Shown here one piece after another: positions 33,846 to 43,441 of a stretch of DNA of 64,000 nucleotides. The DNA comes from Symbiodinium kawagutii. Lineage: Eukaryota > Sar > Dinophyceae > Suessiales > Symbiodiniaceae. The first letter of the stretch is position 1, and each line of letters opens with the position of its first letter. The notes beneath the pieces are model-generated. The model had not been told where the DNA came from and made no database searches. It was given only the letters and a program-made list of their open reading frames with translations. The stretch is taken from NCBI GenBank assembly GCA_009767595.1, contig VSDK01028395.1:138320-202319 (forward strand). The letters are read 5' to 3'. The position numbers and the translations under genes are program-made.

Positions 33846-34123
33846 GTCGGAGCATTCAGTAACTTCATGTGCGTCACGTGCCCTAGGCCAAGGAACCAAA
33901 AGGCATAATTAGGCACAAAAGGATTGCCTTTACTCAGAGGTGTAGAAATCTGCATGATGCTGTATGCAGATAGATGTGTTCATTTGTGTGCATATACATA
34001 CTCGCATATTGAACATGCATGTACATGCAGTATGTAGATATACCGGCCAAACATTCTGCTTGAGCTGTTCCCTCGTTGGCTGTATATCTCAATATCTCAA
34101 TATCTTTACAAAATGCCTTGCAG

Positions 34124-34189
34124 GATCCTCCCCTGCTGATCCCATTTCTGCCGGATCTGCCTGTCCCAGGCTCTGAACCACTGTATTCG
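34124..34189 (+). CDS. candidate coding exon, unknown protein
   Basis: Acceptor GCCTTGCAG and donor TATTCG|GTGTTC. 22 codons in phase 0: DPPLLIPFLPDLPVPGSEPL then YS. Only 25 nt separate it from the next candidate exon. Confidence 0.5.
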
Positions 34190-34214
34190 GTGTTCATAGT
34201 TTTGTGTGGTGCAG

Positions 34215-34411
34215 ACCCATGCAGATGAATGCCTGACTCACAGCTCATGTAATTCACCCACATTTCCACATCAATCCGCGCAGATTGGCCCCTGTTCCAA
34301 GTTGATGATACCACCAGTGCAGGTTGGCATTCCCACTTTGCACATGGTAGGTTTGTTGCCTGTTTTGCAGTGTTGTGGTTCTGACCCCAAACAGAAATCT
34401 TGCTGCGTTGG
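34215..34411 (+). CDS. candidate coding exon, Cys-rich, unknown protein
   Basis: Acceptor GTGGTGCAG and donor TTGG|GTGATT. Open in phase 0, reading THADECLTHSSCNSPTFPHQ and ending CCGSDPKQKSCCV. An internal GTTGGC...TTTTGCAG unit (34323-34370, 48 nt, in frame) could be an optional intron. Confidence 0.45.
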
Positions 34412-34457
34412 GTGATTTGGTGGATAAGCTACAATTCTGGTCTCTGAAGAATAGAAG

Positions 34458-34717
34458 CTGGTCCCACGCCGGGTGGGATGTTTGGTGGTCGGCCAGTACC
34501 CTCTGGTAAAGTCACTGGCAATGGAAACTCCACCATAGAAATGGTTGCTTTCCGATTGAGTTTCCCTCAAAAAGTGGTGATCTTCCATTGCATGGTGAAG
34601 GACGTTCATGTACATGTGCAAAGCATTGGGGTTGCGACCCAGCGCACTTCCTCAACCTGGACTCTGATAGAAACTGGTACTGGCTATGAGAAGCGCAGGC
34701 TACAGACCAAACAGTAA
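34458..34717 (+). CDS. candidate terminal exon, unknown protein
   Basis: 260 bp open from an AG acceptor to TAA at 34715-34717. Part reads MVAFRLSFPQKVVIFHCMVK then DVHVHVQSIGVATQRTSSTW. Alternating hydrophobic pattern suggests beta structure. It is the best candidate in the left half for the 3' end of a gene. Not assigned to a family. Confidence 0.6.
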
Positions 34718-36000
34718 AAGCTGCAACTTGCAAGCGGCATCCAACGCACAATGCGGTGCTCAACTATGATTCTAGGATACATGATGGGAAATGAAAATGA
34801 AGAAACACCGCCATCAAAAATGATAGAAATGAAGGCAAACATAGAACCCCGGAGGGCCATTTTCTATTGTATACAGTATGAACAACTATGTTGCTAATGG
34901 ATAGCGCAGCCTGTGACCTGATCGGCATGTTGTTGTTGGTGGTTTTGTATGTTTTGTTTACAGAGCTATTTTAACACATGTCGCCAGGCCAGAATTGCAA
35001 TCTTTGCTCCACTCACGTCGGGGTTTGGGGTTGGGCTGAGGGTGACATTAGGGGCTAGCATTCCATGTTGCATTCTTTGCGCATGACACACTGCGCACGC
35101 GGAGTCTTGGGGTTGGGGTCTTGGGGTGTGGGGTTGTTAATCTTCGCTGCCTTGCTTTGTGCATGCCTCGCTGCAGTGTCCCTCCCCATCCTTAGCCTTA
35201 TAATCAACCAGTATGAATCATAGCTATTGACAAAAGCAACTTATCAAACCTATCTTATAACCCTACTAACCTCACCACTAATTATGATTCTTAGCTACTA
35301 ACAATAATAGCTATCACTTATCATCAACTTACTATATCAACCTACTAACCTTATAAGTTTTTTGTTACCGAACCTCACCATATCCTAACTGGTTACTAAC
35401 CTTATAGGTTTAAAACCTTACCACTTACCCTTATAGGTTTGATAAGTTACTAATCTTATACTCCTATAGAAACTATAATCCTACTAACCTGACCCCTGAC
35501 CTTACCCCTAACCTCACCCCTAACCCTACTGGCGTAACCACAGCGCCCAGGCCTGGCCTCAGCTCTCCGCTGCTGGCCGACCGACTGAGCTCACGGCAGG
35601 TCGCGCGACGCGACGCGACGCGCGAAATGGGGAAGTCACCGGGGAATCCAAGGGAAACCAACGGGGGAAAACCATGGGTCAACCATGCTTAGGCTTTGAG
35701 TATGGTTAAGTATGGTTAATTATGATTAAAGTATGACTAAGTATGGTGGACCTTGGGTACACCATGGTTAAGTATGGTAAAGTGTGGGTAAACCATGGTT
35801 AACCAAGTATGGTTAATCATGATTTAATATGGATAACTATGATTCAGTGTGGTAAAGCATTCTATATTCGCCATCATATTCACCATCATTAACTGCTATT
35901 ATTGTTGACCCCTGGACCACTATGATTGGCGATTTTGATCCATGACGGTTCACCATGACGGGCAAAAACGGGGCACGCCCAACTCCAATGGCTTGGCAAG
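34718..36000. other. possible intergenic stretch, low complexity
   Basis: No exon supported. From 35200 to 35540 it is built of CTTATAGGTT/ACCTCACC/CTACTAACC words; from 35690 to 35880 of AAGTATGGTTAA words. It follows a likely stop codon, so it may include a gene boundary. Confidence 0.4.
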
Positions 36001-36069
36001 GCCAGAGAAACGGACGCGTCTGGTGCAGACGCCAAGGCGGTGGCCGAGCCAACCACGCCTTGGCAGCGG
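36001..36069 (+). CDS. candidate coding exon, unknown protein
   Basis: Acceptor TTGGCAAG and donor CAGCGG|GTGGGG. 23 codons in phase 0: ARETDASGADAKAVAEPTTP then WQR, acidic and Ala-rich. Confidence 0.55.
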
Positions 36070-36096
36070 GTGGGGGTATGGGTCGAATCTTGGTAC

Positions 36097-36169
36097 CCTA
36101 TGGATGACCTATGGATGACCTATGGATGACCTGTGGATGACCTGTGGATGACCTGTGGATGACCTGTGG
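36097..36169. repeat. 11-bp tandem repeat TGGATGACCTR
   Basis: About seven units of CTATGGATGAC, changing to CTGTGGATGAC after the third. Confidence 0.9.
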
Positions 36170-37064
36170 TAAACTAACCTGGTAATGGAAAATCACATTT
36201 CTTTTTAAAAAAAAACCTGGGAAATCAGATATAAATGGTGGAGTTTCCACTTCCAGGTTAGCTGATATATGGGTATTGTCAGTGGTCAAACTGCAGGACA
36301 AAGGATCTCGTACTCAAGCAGGATATCACCATTGGCAGGATGCGGGTATGGGTCAAAACCCGTGTGCAGTAGATACTCCGTTTTCTGACCTCCCAATAGC
36401 GAACAGGATGCTCTTTCTTGGAATGTTCCCCACAACTGAGCAATAACTGGCAATAAGCAACAACCATTGGACTGGAACTTTTTGTTCATGAACTTCAACG
36501 AATAACCAGCAAAGATTGGTCACCGAAAACAGGATATAACAAGCGACAACGACGGTATACTATGGCATACCTAGCTGGTTTCCAGATGTTGGAAAGGTTT
36601 TTCTAAACACTGGGACAGCATCTTGGTTGCTTGTAGGTTCATCATCCACTGCAACTGGAGGAAGTGGACCAAACACTACAATATAAGGCGATGGTGCAAT
36701 GGTGCTTTAACTTGGGGTTGCATTAGTGCTCCCCTATGTTGTAATCGATCGTAGAATCATGGTGGTATGGAGTGTTATCACTGCTATACCCTTTGGTAGA
36801 TTTTTCGCACCTGAGCCGGAGAATCACCCGGATTTTTCAGTGAACCCCTGGGAATCCAGCTAAATGGATATTTCAGCCAGATGAATCTACCAGATTTGTC
36901 CCAGTCGGTGGTTGACTAAGTGTTCTACCTGGTTTCTTGGTGCCTGTTGAGTCAACCAACAACTGGGAGTTTAACTTGTGGAGTTAAGTAACAACTGGGA
37001 GTCAACTAACAGCTGTTGAGTCAACTAACAACTGGTTTGTCCCTGTGGAGTTGCTTGTTGAAAG
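36170..37064. other. intron-like stretch
   Basis: Repeats of GAGTCAACTAACAACTGG lie at 36940-37040. No exon is supported. Confidence 0.35.
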
Positions 37065-37230
37065 AACATCTGTTCTAACTCTGAGGAGTTGCCAATTTCG
37101 TTGCCAACGGATCCATGGTGCGAGGTGCTTCCTGGACGGAACGCAAAGCTGTTCGTGCCGTCCACCGGAGAAGGCGGGTTTTTCGCTTCAGTCGGTACCC
37201 GTACTTCGCCAGGGGGTTTCGACCGAGCCA
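37065..37230 (+). CDS. candidate coding exon, unknown protein
   Basis: Acceptor TTGAAAG and donor GAGCCA|GTTTTG. Phase-0 frame reads SEELPISLPTDPWCEVLPGR then NAKLFVPSTGEGGFFASVGT. Another + frame and one - frame are also open over the same segment, but this one has the most natural composition. Confidence 0.5.
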
Positions 37231-37538
37231 GTTTTGGCTTACCCCCAGTTGTCATCCTGAATAATAGCAATATATCATAATAATGATGATGGAAATAATA
37301 GTAGTAATTATAATAGCAATAACAATAATGGTAATAATAACAAAACTAAACAAAACTCATAGTAATAATGAAATTAACATTAGTAATAGTAGTAATAATG
37401 ATAATAATAATGATGATGATAAGAACAATACTGTAATCACATATATTTGGTAATCAACCAGCCCTAACTTTGGGGTTCAACCATGAGGCAACCAGCCGCC
37501 CGAAGTTCCAACTCTGGGATGGGCGGCAGTGTCCACAG

Positions 37539-37630
37539 GTCGCGCCGAAGTGTCGGATGCACCTGGGAAAGAAAGTGGGGGCCCCGGCGTCAGCATTTGC
37601 CCGGGGCGAATCAGTGTGTCGCTGAGCTGG
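37539..37630 (+). CDS. candidate coding exon, basic, unknown protein
   Basis: Acceptor GTCCACAG. One frame reads VAPKCRMHLGKKVGAPASAF; a different frame stays open to a possible donor GAGCTG|GTGACG. The true frame is undecided. Confidence 0.35.
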
Positions 37631-37827
37631 TGACGATGACGGTGACCACCTTGTCATTGTCCTTGCCGTTGTCGTGGTCCCTGTCGTTGTCTTCGTCCTT
37701 GTCCTTGTTGTCGTTGTTGTTTATGACGCTGTTGGTGTTGTGGTTGTTCTTCTTGATGATCGTTGCACCTATCGGACTTTGCTGGTTGATTCATGACTAC
37801 GTGACTGATTGCTTCGACAATGCATTG

Positions 37828-38026
37828 ATTCGTTGATTTATCAATTGAGCTGGATGAATTCTGGGTGATTATTATTCGTTGATTTATCAATTGAGCTGGA
37901 TGAATTCTGGGTTATTATTGGTTGATTTATCAATTGAGCTGAATGAATTCTGGGTGATTATTATTCGTTGATTCATCAATTGAGCTGGATGAATTCTGGG
38001 TGATTATTATTCGTTGATTTTCATAA
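37828..38026. repeat. 46-bp tandem repeat, about four copies
   Basis: Units begin ATTCGTTGATTTATCAATTG and contain GAGCTGGATGAATTCTGG. Copies are about 90-95% alike. Confidence 0.9.
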
Positions 38027-38167
38027 ATTGACATTGCTCACTTCCCATAGTACTGGCCCAAGGACTTGTCATATTTTTGGGTGCTACTCCGAAGCTGCCA
38101 TCTCCGAGCTAGAAACTAACTCCAGGTCGGCATGTTCACCATATCATCATGATCCATTGGCTTACAT

Positions 38168-38213
38168 GGTGGTTTCTCAAAATAGAGGTCCCCCTAAATC
38201 ATCCTTTATTAAT
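38168..38213 (+). mobile_element. MITE-like element, family 1, left half
   Basis: GGTGGTTTCTCAAAATAGAG begins a family-1 copy that stops inside its centre at the retrotransposon boundary. The right half resumes at 47728. With one copy of the target duplication the two halves make a 100-bp element, the normal family length. Confidence 0.9.
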
Positions 38214-38227
38214 CGCTGGTAGTAATA
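38214..38227. repeat. target-site duplication, left copy
   Basis: CGCTGGTAGTAATA, identical to 47714-47727. It marks the 3' boundary of the retrotransposon and is part of the interrupted MITE-like element. Confidence 0.93.
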
Positions 38228-38290
38228 GCTCGAACTGCTTCTGTGCGGTCAGTGCACGGCGTGGCGGTGCAGCTGAACGCAGTCCGTTTG
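38228..38290 (-). other. 3' untranslated end of the retrotransposon
   Basis: 63 bp from the ORF2 stop to the target duplication. GC-rich, without poly(A) or a simple repeat tail, ending in GCAGTTCGAGC on the element strand. A short TGCAC/GTGCA stem with a 9-nt loop is possible. RT recognition probably depends on this end, but that is inference. Confidence 0.7.
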
Positions 38291-41200
38291 CTATGCCGCA
38301 GGCCTGGCCAGGTCACATGCTCGCCTGACCGGGCGGCGTCTGGTGAAATCCAACACAAGCTGCCTGGTGCGTAGGAAATGATCCTGACACAACCAAATGC
38401 CTATGCCTTGAAAAGCCTTATGAAGGCCTATACACGGATTCGTCCTAGAGGCATGGCGAAAGGCAACCTGTGGAAAAATTGCACTAAAACTTTTGAGGGC
38501 AAGCTTTACAATCCTCAAGAGTTGCGTCACTGTGGGCTTCTGAAAGAGCTCATCTAAACATCGGAACTCCCAAGTGGAAGATCCATCCAGCTGAAATGGA
38601 AACTGAAATGCTGGATCAGCAATCAAAGCGAAAACGAATTCTACTTCACTCAGGACATAGTATTGACTGCCAAGGATTTCGACATCACACCACCAAGTGA
38701 TCAGTCGTGTCAGAAACGTGGATGGCAGTGGGCTCTGGTGAGCATGACAAAGAGACTGCCAGTTCACAGGCAGTTGATCCTCCAGCATGGAATGCGATTG
38801 AATCATCTCATCTTCTGAGTCCACCACTTCAATCACTTGTTCGCGGGATTGGTCCGGTGTGGATGGTTTGGCTTCCGCAACCTTCTCAAAGAACTCCCGC
38901 AAATTGCGGATCCTCAGGCTCCACCAATCCAATGCAGCACTGTAGCGTTGAAAACACGTCCAGAATGCTGGAGGACGTTGTTGGTTTGCCTCGGCTGCAA
39001 GGGCATCAGCATAATCATTCCACCGAGAGATCCAGTCCTCAAAGGCATCCTCGGTCTGAGAGCGCTGGATGTGTGAGGGGATCCATCTGATCCAAAGAGT
39101 CACCTGTTCACATTGTTGCAGTACCTCCCAAAGAGCCTGCCACAAGTCCAGATTACATAGATGATCCGGAACAAAACCCAGTCGTCTGATCAACTGGAGA
39201 ACTCGCACTGTAGAGCGTGAGTCCGACCAGATGCAGGCCTCACGCTGGTGGTATGCGATCCATCTCAGAGCTGCCAGAATCGCCGTGAGCTCGGCTCTGG
39301 CAATTGTCCGCGCTAAGCCAGCCAAGGGGCCCATCGAGACCGGTTGGCCAGTTGTGGCATTCACCACTGACCAGGCAGCTAGCTTCAAAGGTTCGTGGAT
39401 TGGCTTAGTACATGTACCATCAACAAACAGGTGGTTCATGGTGTTGGGGGGATGAACATGACAAAATTTCAGAGTACAGTCCTCCTGTTGCCACAAAGTG
39501 CTTCGCCACTCGACTGCAGCTTCCAAGCGCGGCACGAGAAGGTGGTGAATAGTGCAGCTGGGTAGCTGAACTTCATCTCCTGTCCAGCCAGAAATCTGAG
39601 ATCGCAACTGCTCAAAGCGCGGACACTGCAACCAATGAGCCCGATCGTCAGGACAAAGGCAGTGACAGCAAATGGCAGCTTTCGAATCATCATACTTGGA
39701 ATGTTCCAGGTTAGATATAAAGGCACCACTATGTAACGCAGAAACTCTGGTCCTAGAAAGTGCACTCATCTTACCAGTGTCAAGCAGAGTGAGATATCCA
39801 TCTAGGCCATGTAGGTCATCCATAGTCCTACGATTCATCTTGTGAGCAACATGTTGAAGCCAACCATCACGCAACATCATGGAGAGGGTGTGACCATCCA
39901 TCTGCAAGAGATCCAGTTGCCGTTGTTCATGGTCCAAAAGCCAGGGGGGTTCAAGAACTGACCAACCGATAGTATTCAGGCAGTACAGCAACTTGGAAAG
40001 GGGTCCAGGATAGAGGAGACCATCAAAACGTTTCATGCGAATCCTCCAGATAGCTAGAAGGTCAGGAACTTTACGAAGTAGTCGCTGAAAGGTCAAAACA
40101 CAGGTCTCAAGCTGAAAGTAGCCTGGGTCATTCCTCATGTTGTCTGAAAGGCTCAAACGAAGCAAGGGGTTGGAGCCTGCACCATTGGCTCTCAATGATT
40201 TCACAGCCTGCTTGCGTAAGTCATGGGTGTATCCATCTGCAGTCAAACAATTGAGTGCCCCATGCAATGCCTTCGGCCAGAAGACCAGCGGAAGGATAGC
40301 AAACTTCTGCAAGGTTGGAGCCATGGACCGTTTCAACCTGTCCCACTTGGGTTGTAGTTGGGCACCGCGTTGTTTGAGAGCCCGATTGCGCACGGCATAA
40401 CCATATGTCATAGCCCCTCCCAGTTCACTCGCATCTTGCAAACAGGGGAATCCCAGTTGGCTCAGCAGTCTACGAGATACCGTGGTGGTTCCCCATACAT
40501 AGGTCTTAGAGTCATCTGTTGTCAAACCGAAGAGAGCACAAAGACTTCTCATGGCGAAAAAAGCCCAAGCCACTTGTTCGGGATCAATGGATGCCAGCGA
40601 CAAGTTATCCACGAAAGAAAACGAAGAGACCCGAGGGCAGAATGATCTCATGTAAACGTGGTATGTCCAATTCACACAAAGCATAGCCACTATGGATAAA
40701 GGACATCCCTCACGAAATCCTGAAGATGATGTTGCAGCTGCCCCGACATGTGTGCGGATTTCAAACCGTCGTTGAAACGTGTTCAGAAAACGTTTCCAAG
40801 GGGCGAGCAGGTTGCCTGGGAGACCCAATCGTTCTGCCACCCTGAAAACTTGGGATCTGCCGATACAATTAAATGCCTTCTGCAAATCGGTTGAGAGTCC
40901 GCAGTACTGTTCTTGGAGCTGCAACATGAGTTCAATCTGAGCCTGCAAAGTCAACCATACTTCAGCTGCCTCACGATGAGGGAGAAACCCAAGGGCCTCA
41001 ACCGGCATGTGTTCGGCCATCTGTCTGATCAACTCTTTGGTGCGAAGTCTGGCCCAAGTGCGGTAGTACATGGAAAAAAGGTTAATTGGACGGAAGTGCG
41101 ATACTTCATGCGCAGTTTCATGCTTTGCTAGTCCAATCACCAGTGCTAACTGCAACTGTTGGGGCCAAGCTGTCTGTGTGTCTTCAATGGTTGACATCAT

Positions 41201-43351
41201 ATGCAGGAAAGGTTCCAGGTATGTGTCAGGGACATGTTGAAGATCATCACGATTGAATCCGTCTGCACCACGTGCCGCATTGGGTTTACAAGTTCGGACG
41301 GTTGCTCTCCAGGTATCAACCGTCAGTGGTGCAGCATGGAAGTCATGTCGTGGTAGATATGCTGCGGCAAAATCTGTGATCCGTTGCCAATCCGAAGGTG
41401 TGATTTCTTGAAGTTTGTTCCATCGTGGTTGCCAGTACTCATGAAAAAGGTGTGTGAGGTCGTCCAATGAGTGAATGAAAAAACGTTGTGTCAACTCATC
41501 CCCAGGAACTGTACCAGAGGCATCAGAAATTGTACAAAACTCGCCTTCAATCTGGTGGATGTTGACATGGTGTCCATGAAGGAGCCAAACAAAATCAAAA
41601 TCAGTCTGGATCTCAGTGTCCAGATGCAACTGGCCCGTATCCTGATCAACTGCGAGGACGGTGTAGTGAAGTTCCTTCCAGAGAAATTCGACTCCATTCC
41701 TAGCATCTGGCTTCAAGTCATGAAAGAGGCCATGGAGACTTCCCTCATACTTCGTACGGAGACTGGTGGTCCTTTGGTTGATATGCCATTGTTCAAACTT
41801 TCTGAAGTGGGCATGGAACTCCTCATAGAGTAGGCGCGCATCAGTACCCGCAACCGGTGGGCCTTGAGGAAGTACTCTTGGTGATCCATCAACCAATATA
41901 TCTCTGTCCAACCACCATGTCTTGAAATTGGGACTGAAACCAGGTGCTCGCACTATGGACGTCCAAAGTTCTAGGCGGTAATTCACCGCAGTCGGTGTGT
42001 CATTTCCAGCCACCACTGCATGCATCAAGCTTTGGATCCTACGCAGCTGCTTGAACCAGCGACGTGTGGCTGAACCAACCACATCATGTTGAAGAGCCAC
42101 TTCACCTGCTCGGCTGGGTTTGGAGCCCGGGGTGAAAGGTTTCTGATGAAGGGGCTGGAGTCTTTGAGCTCTACCCCGACAACTGCGAGGCAGATGTTTG
42201 CCCGTGCCCTCATTGTAGCGCTCTGCACAAGCTGATTCCAAGTTGGCTGACCATTGCGAAAAGAAAGCCGTAGAATCAGCATCCTGGGAGAAGTTCAGGT
42301 CACATGCTGGGTGCCAATCATCAGTGGAGATCTCCTGCCAAGGAAGCTTTGACGGTCGAGGCCATGTGGAAATGGAGGTCATAGTTCCAGGGATCGCCAG
42401 CTTGACCGAGACAGCTTTATGGTCTGCAAAAAGATCAAAAACATGGATTCCCCTCATCAAGGAAGCCGCTTCCGGCGAGAGCCAGATTTGATCTCTTTGT
42501 GTGGAGTTTTTGCATGTCATCTGAGTCTGGTGATCAAAGAGCTGTTCAGCTAACTCTTGGGCCTCACACCAGCCGTAGCGGCGCCAAATGCGTTGTTGGA
42601 GCAGCTCACCTGGGTTATAATTGAAATCTCCTTGGATGATGCGAATGCCCTGCATGCCCATCACGATGTTCGTGGTCATTGTTTCCAGCAAGCTGTCGGA
42701 CAACTTTCTAGATTGTGGCCACGTGGGTCCCTGTGCAAACCCATAAAATCCACCGACCACGATGGGGTATTGGCCGATCCAGTGTCTGGAGACCAAGACA
42801 CGTGCGCTTGACCAGTGCTCTTGGGGCCAGACCAAGTTCAATCTGGCCGATGGCCAGTCAGCTATAGTAGCAACTCCACTCCAGCTACCTGCCCAGCTGG
42901 AGCCCGTCCTCAAAGGGGCACCCGCACTAAAGAGCGGACGAACAGCCCGATTCATGTTTCTACCACCAGCACGGAATCTCCCAGCTGAGGGTCGCATGGA
43001 TTGTGTGGAAAGCTGTGTTTCCGCCATGGTCCAAATACCAACATCCAACTCAAGTACATGACATTCTTTTCCTCTCAGGCCTCCTGGGTTACTGACACCC
43101 ACAGTCAATAGGTCTTCAGCTTGGAAGTCCGGTCCAGGATTGCCTGCTTCACCCATACGACATGCTTGAGTATAGATGGGAACACTGTGATCAAAACTCC
43201 ATGGACACGTGGAGCTTTCACGGAACATCCCCATCCATCCTGTCAGCCCCTCCGACCCAAATTCTCGGGCAACCGTGGTTGCCGAGCTGTCCTCGAGGTG
43301 CCGGGCAAGAGGGTTAACAGTCTGGAGTGTAGCTCCGAGTTGGAGCATCAT
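38291..43351 (-). CDS. retrotransposon ORF2: APE endonuclease, reverse transcriptase, RNase H
   Basis: An intact 1,686-aa protein for target-primed reverse transcription. An APE-type endonuclease occupies about residues 80-325: SNPGG, MAETQLS, FYGF, GDFN near 241, RDQIW and FADH near 311 are all visible. The RT lies at about 690-960: LSTDLQKAFN (catalytic Asp near 823), the FREGCPLS turn, and SFVDNLSL near 913, where the second Asp of the usual YADD box is Asn. A C-x2-C-x7-H-x3-C motif near 1227-1242 resembles the zinc motif found after LINE RTs. RNase H (about 1305-1440) has all four acidic residues: FVDGT, RAELTAIL, WSDSRS and NDYADALA. The last 240 residues match nothing I know. The first Met follows the ORF1 stop by 29 codons in the same frame, so this could also be made as a readthrough fusion. 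The likely start is unproven. Confidence 0.93.
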   Translation of the reverse strand: MMLQLGATLQTVNPLARHLEDSSATTVAREFGSEGLTGWMGMFRESSTCPWSFDHSVPIYTQACRMGEAGNPGPDFQAEDLLTVGVSNPGGLRGKECHVLELDVGIWTMAETQLSTQSMRPSAGRFRAGGRNMNRAVRPLFSAGAPLRTGSSWAGSWSGVATIADWPSARLNLVWPQEHWSSARVLVSRHWIGQYPIVVGGFYGFAQGPTWPQSRKLSDSLLETMTTNIVMGMQGIRIIQGDFNYNPGELLQQRIWRRYGWCEAQELAEQLFDHQTQMTCKNSTQRDQIWLSPEAASLMRGIHVFDLFADHKAVSVKLAIPGTMTSISTWPRPSKLPWQEISTDDWHPACDLNFSQDADSTAFFSQWSANLESACAERYNEGTGKHLPRSCRGRAQRLQPLHQKPFTPGSKPSRAGEVALQHDVVGSATRRWFKQLRRIQSLMHAVVAGNDTPTAVNYRLELWTSIVRAPGFSPNFKTWWLDRDILVDGSPRVLPQGPPVAGTDARLLYEEFHAHFRKFEQWHINQRTTSLRTKYEGSLHGLFHDLKPDARNGVEFLWKELHYTVLAVDQDTGQLHLDTEIQTDFDFVWLLHGHHVNIHQIEGEFCTISDASGTVPGDELTQRFFIHSLDDLTHLFHEYWQPRWNKLQEITPSDWQRITDFAAAYLPRHDFHAAPLTVDTWRATVRTCKPNAARGADGFNRDDLQHVPDTYLEPFLHMMSTIEDTQTAWPQQLQLALVIGLAKHETAHEVSHFRPINLFSMYYRTWARLRTKELIRQMAEHMPVEALGFLPHREAAEVWLTLQAQIELMLQLQEQYCGLSTDLQKAFNCIGRSQVFRVAERLGLPGNLLAPWKRFLNTFQRRFEIRTHVGAAATSSSGFREGCPLSIVAMLCVNWTYHVYMRSFCPRVSSFSFVDNLSLASIDPEQVAWAFFAMRSLCALFGLTTDDSKTYVWGTTTVSRRLLSQLGFPCLQDASELGGAMTYGYAVRNRALKQRGAQLQPKWDRLKRSMAPTLQKFAILPLVFWPKALHGALNCLTADGYTHDLRKQAVKSLRANGAGSNPLLRLSLSDNMRNDPGYFQLETCVLTFQRLLRKVPDLLAIWRIRMKRFDGLLYPGPLSKLLYCLNTIGWSVLEPPWLLDHEQRQLDLLQMDGHTLSMMLRDGWLQHVAHKMNRRTMDDLHGLDGYLTLLDTGKMSALSRTRVSALHSGAFISNLEHSKYDDSKAAICCHCLCPDDRAHWLQCPRFEQLRSQISGWTGDEVQLPSCTIHHLLVPRLEAAVEWRSTLWQQEDCTLKFCHVHPPNTMNHLFVDGTCTKPIHEPLKLAAWSVVNATTGQPVSMGPLAGLARTIARAELTAILAALRWIAYHQREACIWSDSRSTVRVLQLIRRLGFVPDHLCNLDLWQALWEVLQQCEQVTLWIRWIPSHIQRSQTEDAFEDWISRWNDYADALAAEANQQRPPAFWTCFQRYSAALDWWSLRIRNLREFFEKVAEAKPSTPDQSREQVIEVVDSEDEMIQSHSMLEDQLPVNWQSLCHAHQSPLPSTFLTRLITWWCDVEILGSQYYVLSEVEFVFALIADPAFQFPFQLDGSSTWEFRCLDELFQKPTVTQLLRIVKLALKSFSAIFPQVAFRHASRTNPCIGLHKAFQGIGIWLCQDHFLRTRQLVLDFTRRRPVRRACDLARPAA

Positions 43352-43432
43352 GAAGCAACATAGGTACCAAAATTGTTTGAGCCCTGCCAGTCTTCGGGGC
43401 TTCCAAGTTGGCTCATGCTTGGAACCCTGGTG

Positions 43433-43441
43433 GGCTAGTCA
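43433..43441 (-). promoter_or_regulatory. in-frame UGA with CUAG readthrough context
   Basis: On the element strand the ORF1 end reads GAA TGA CTA GCC. ORF1 and ORF2 are in the same frame, separated by this single stop and then 29 open codons to the first ORF2 Met. UGA followed by CUAG is a known leaky-stop context in animal mRNAs and some RNA viruses. Its use here, to give a low-level ORF1-ORF2 fusion, is inferred. Confidence 0.7.

Noticed and set aside
33303-33899. 198-codon Ser/Thr/Arg-rich ORF on - and similar ORFs in other frames
   Set aside because: Translation of the compound TTC/GTC/GAT/GTT microsatellite in all six frames.
41471-41833. 120-codon ORF on +
   Set aside because: Antisense shadow of the intact retrotransposon ORF2.
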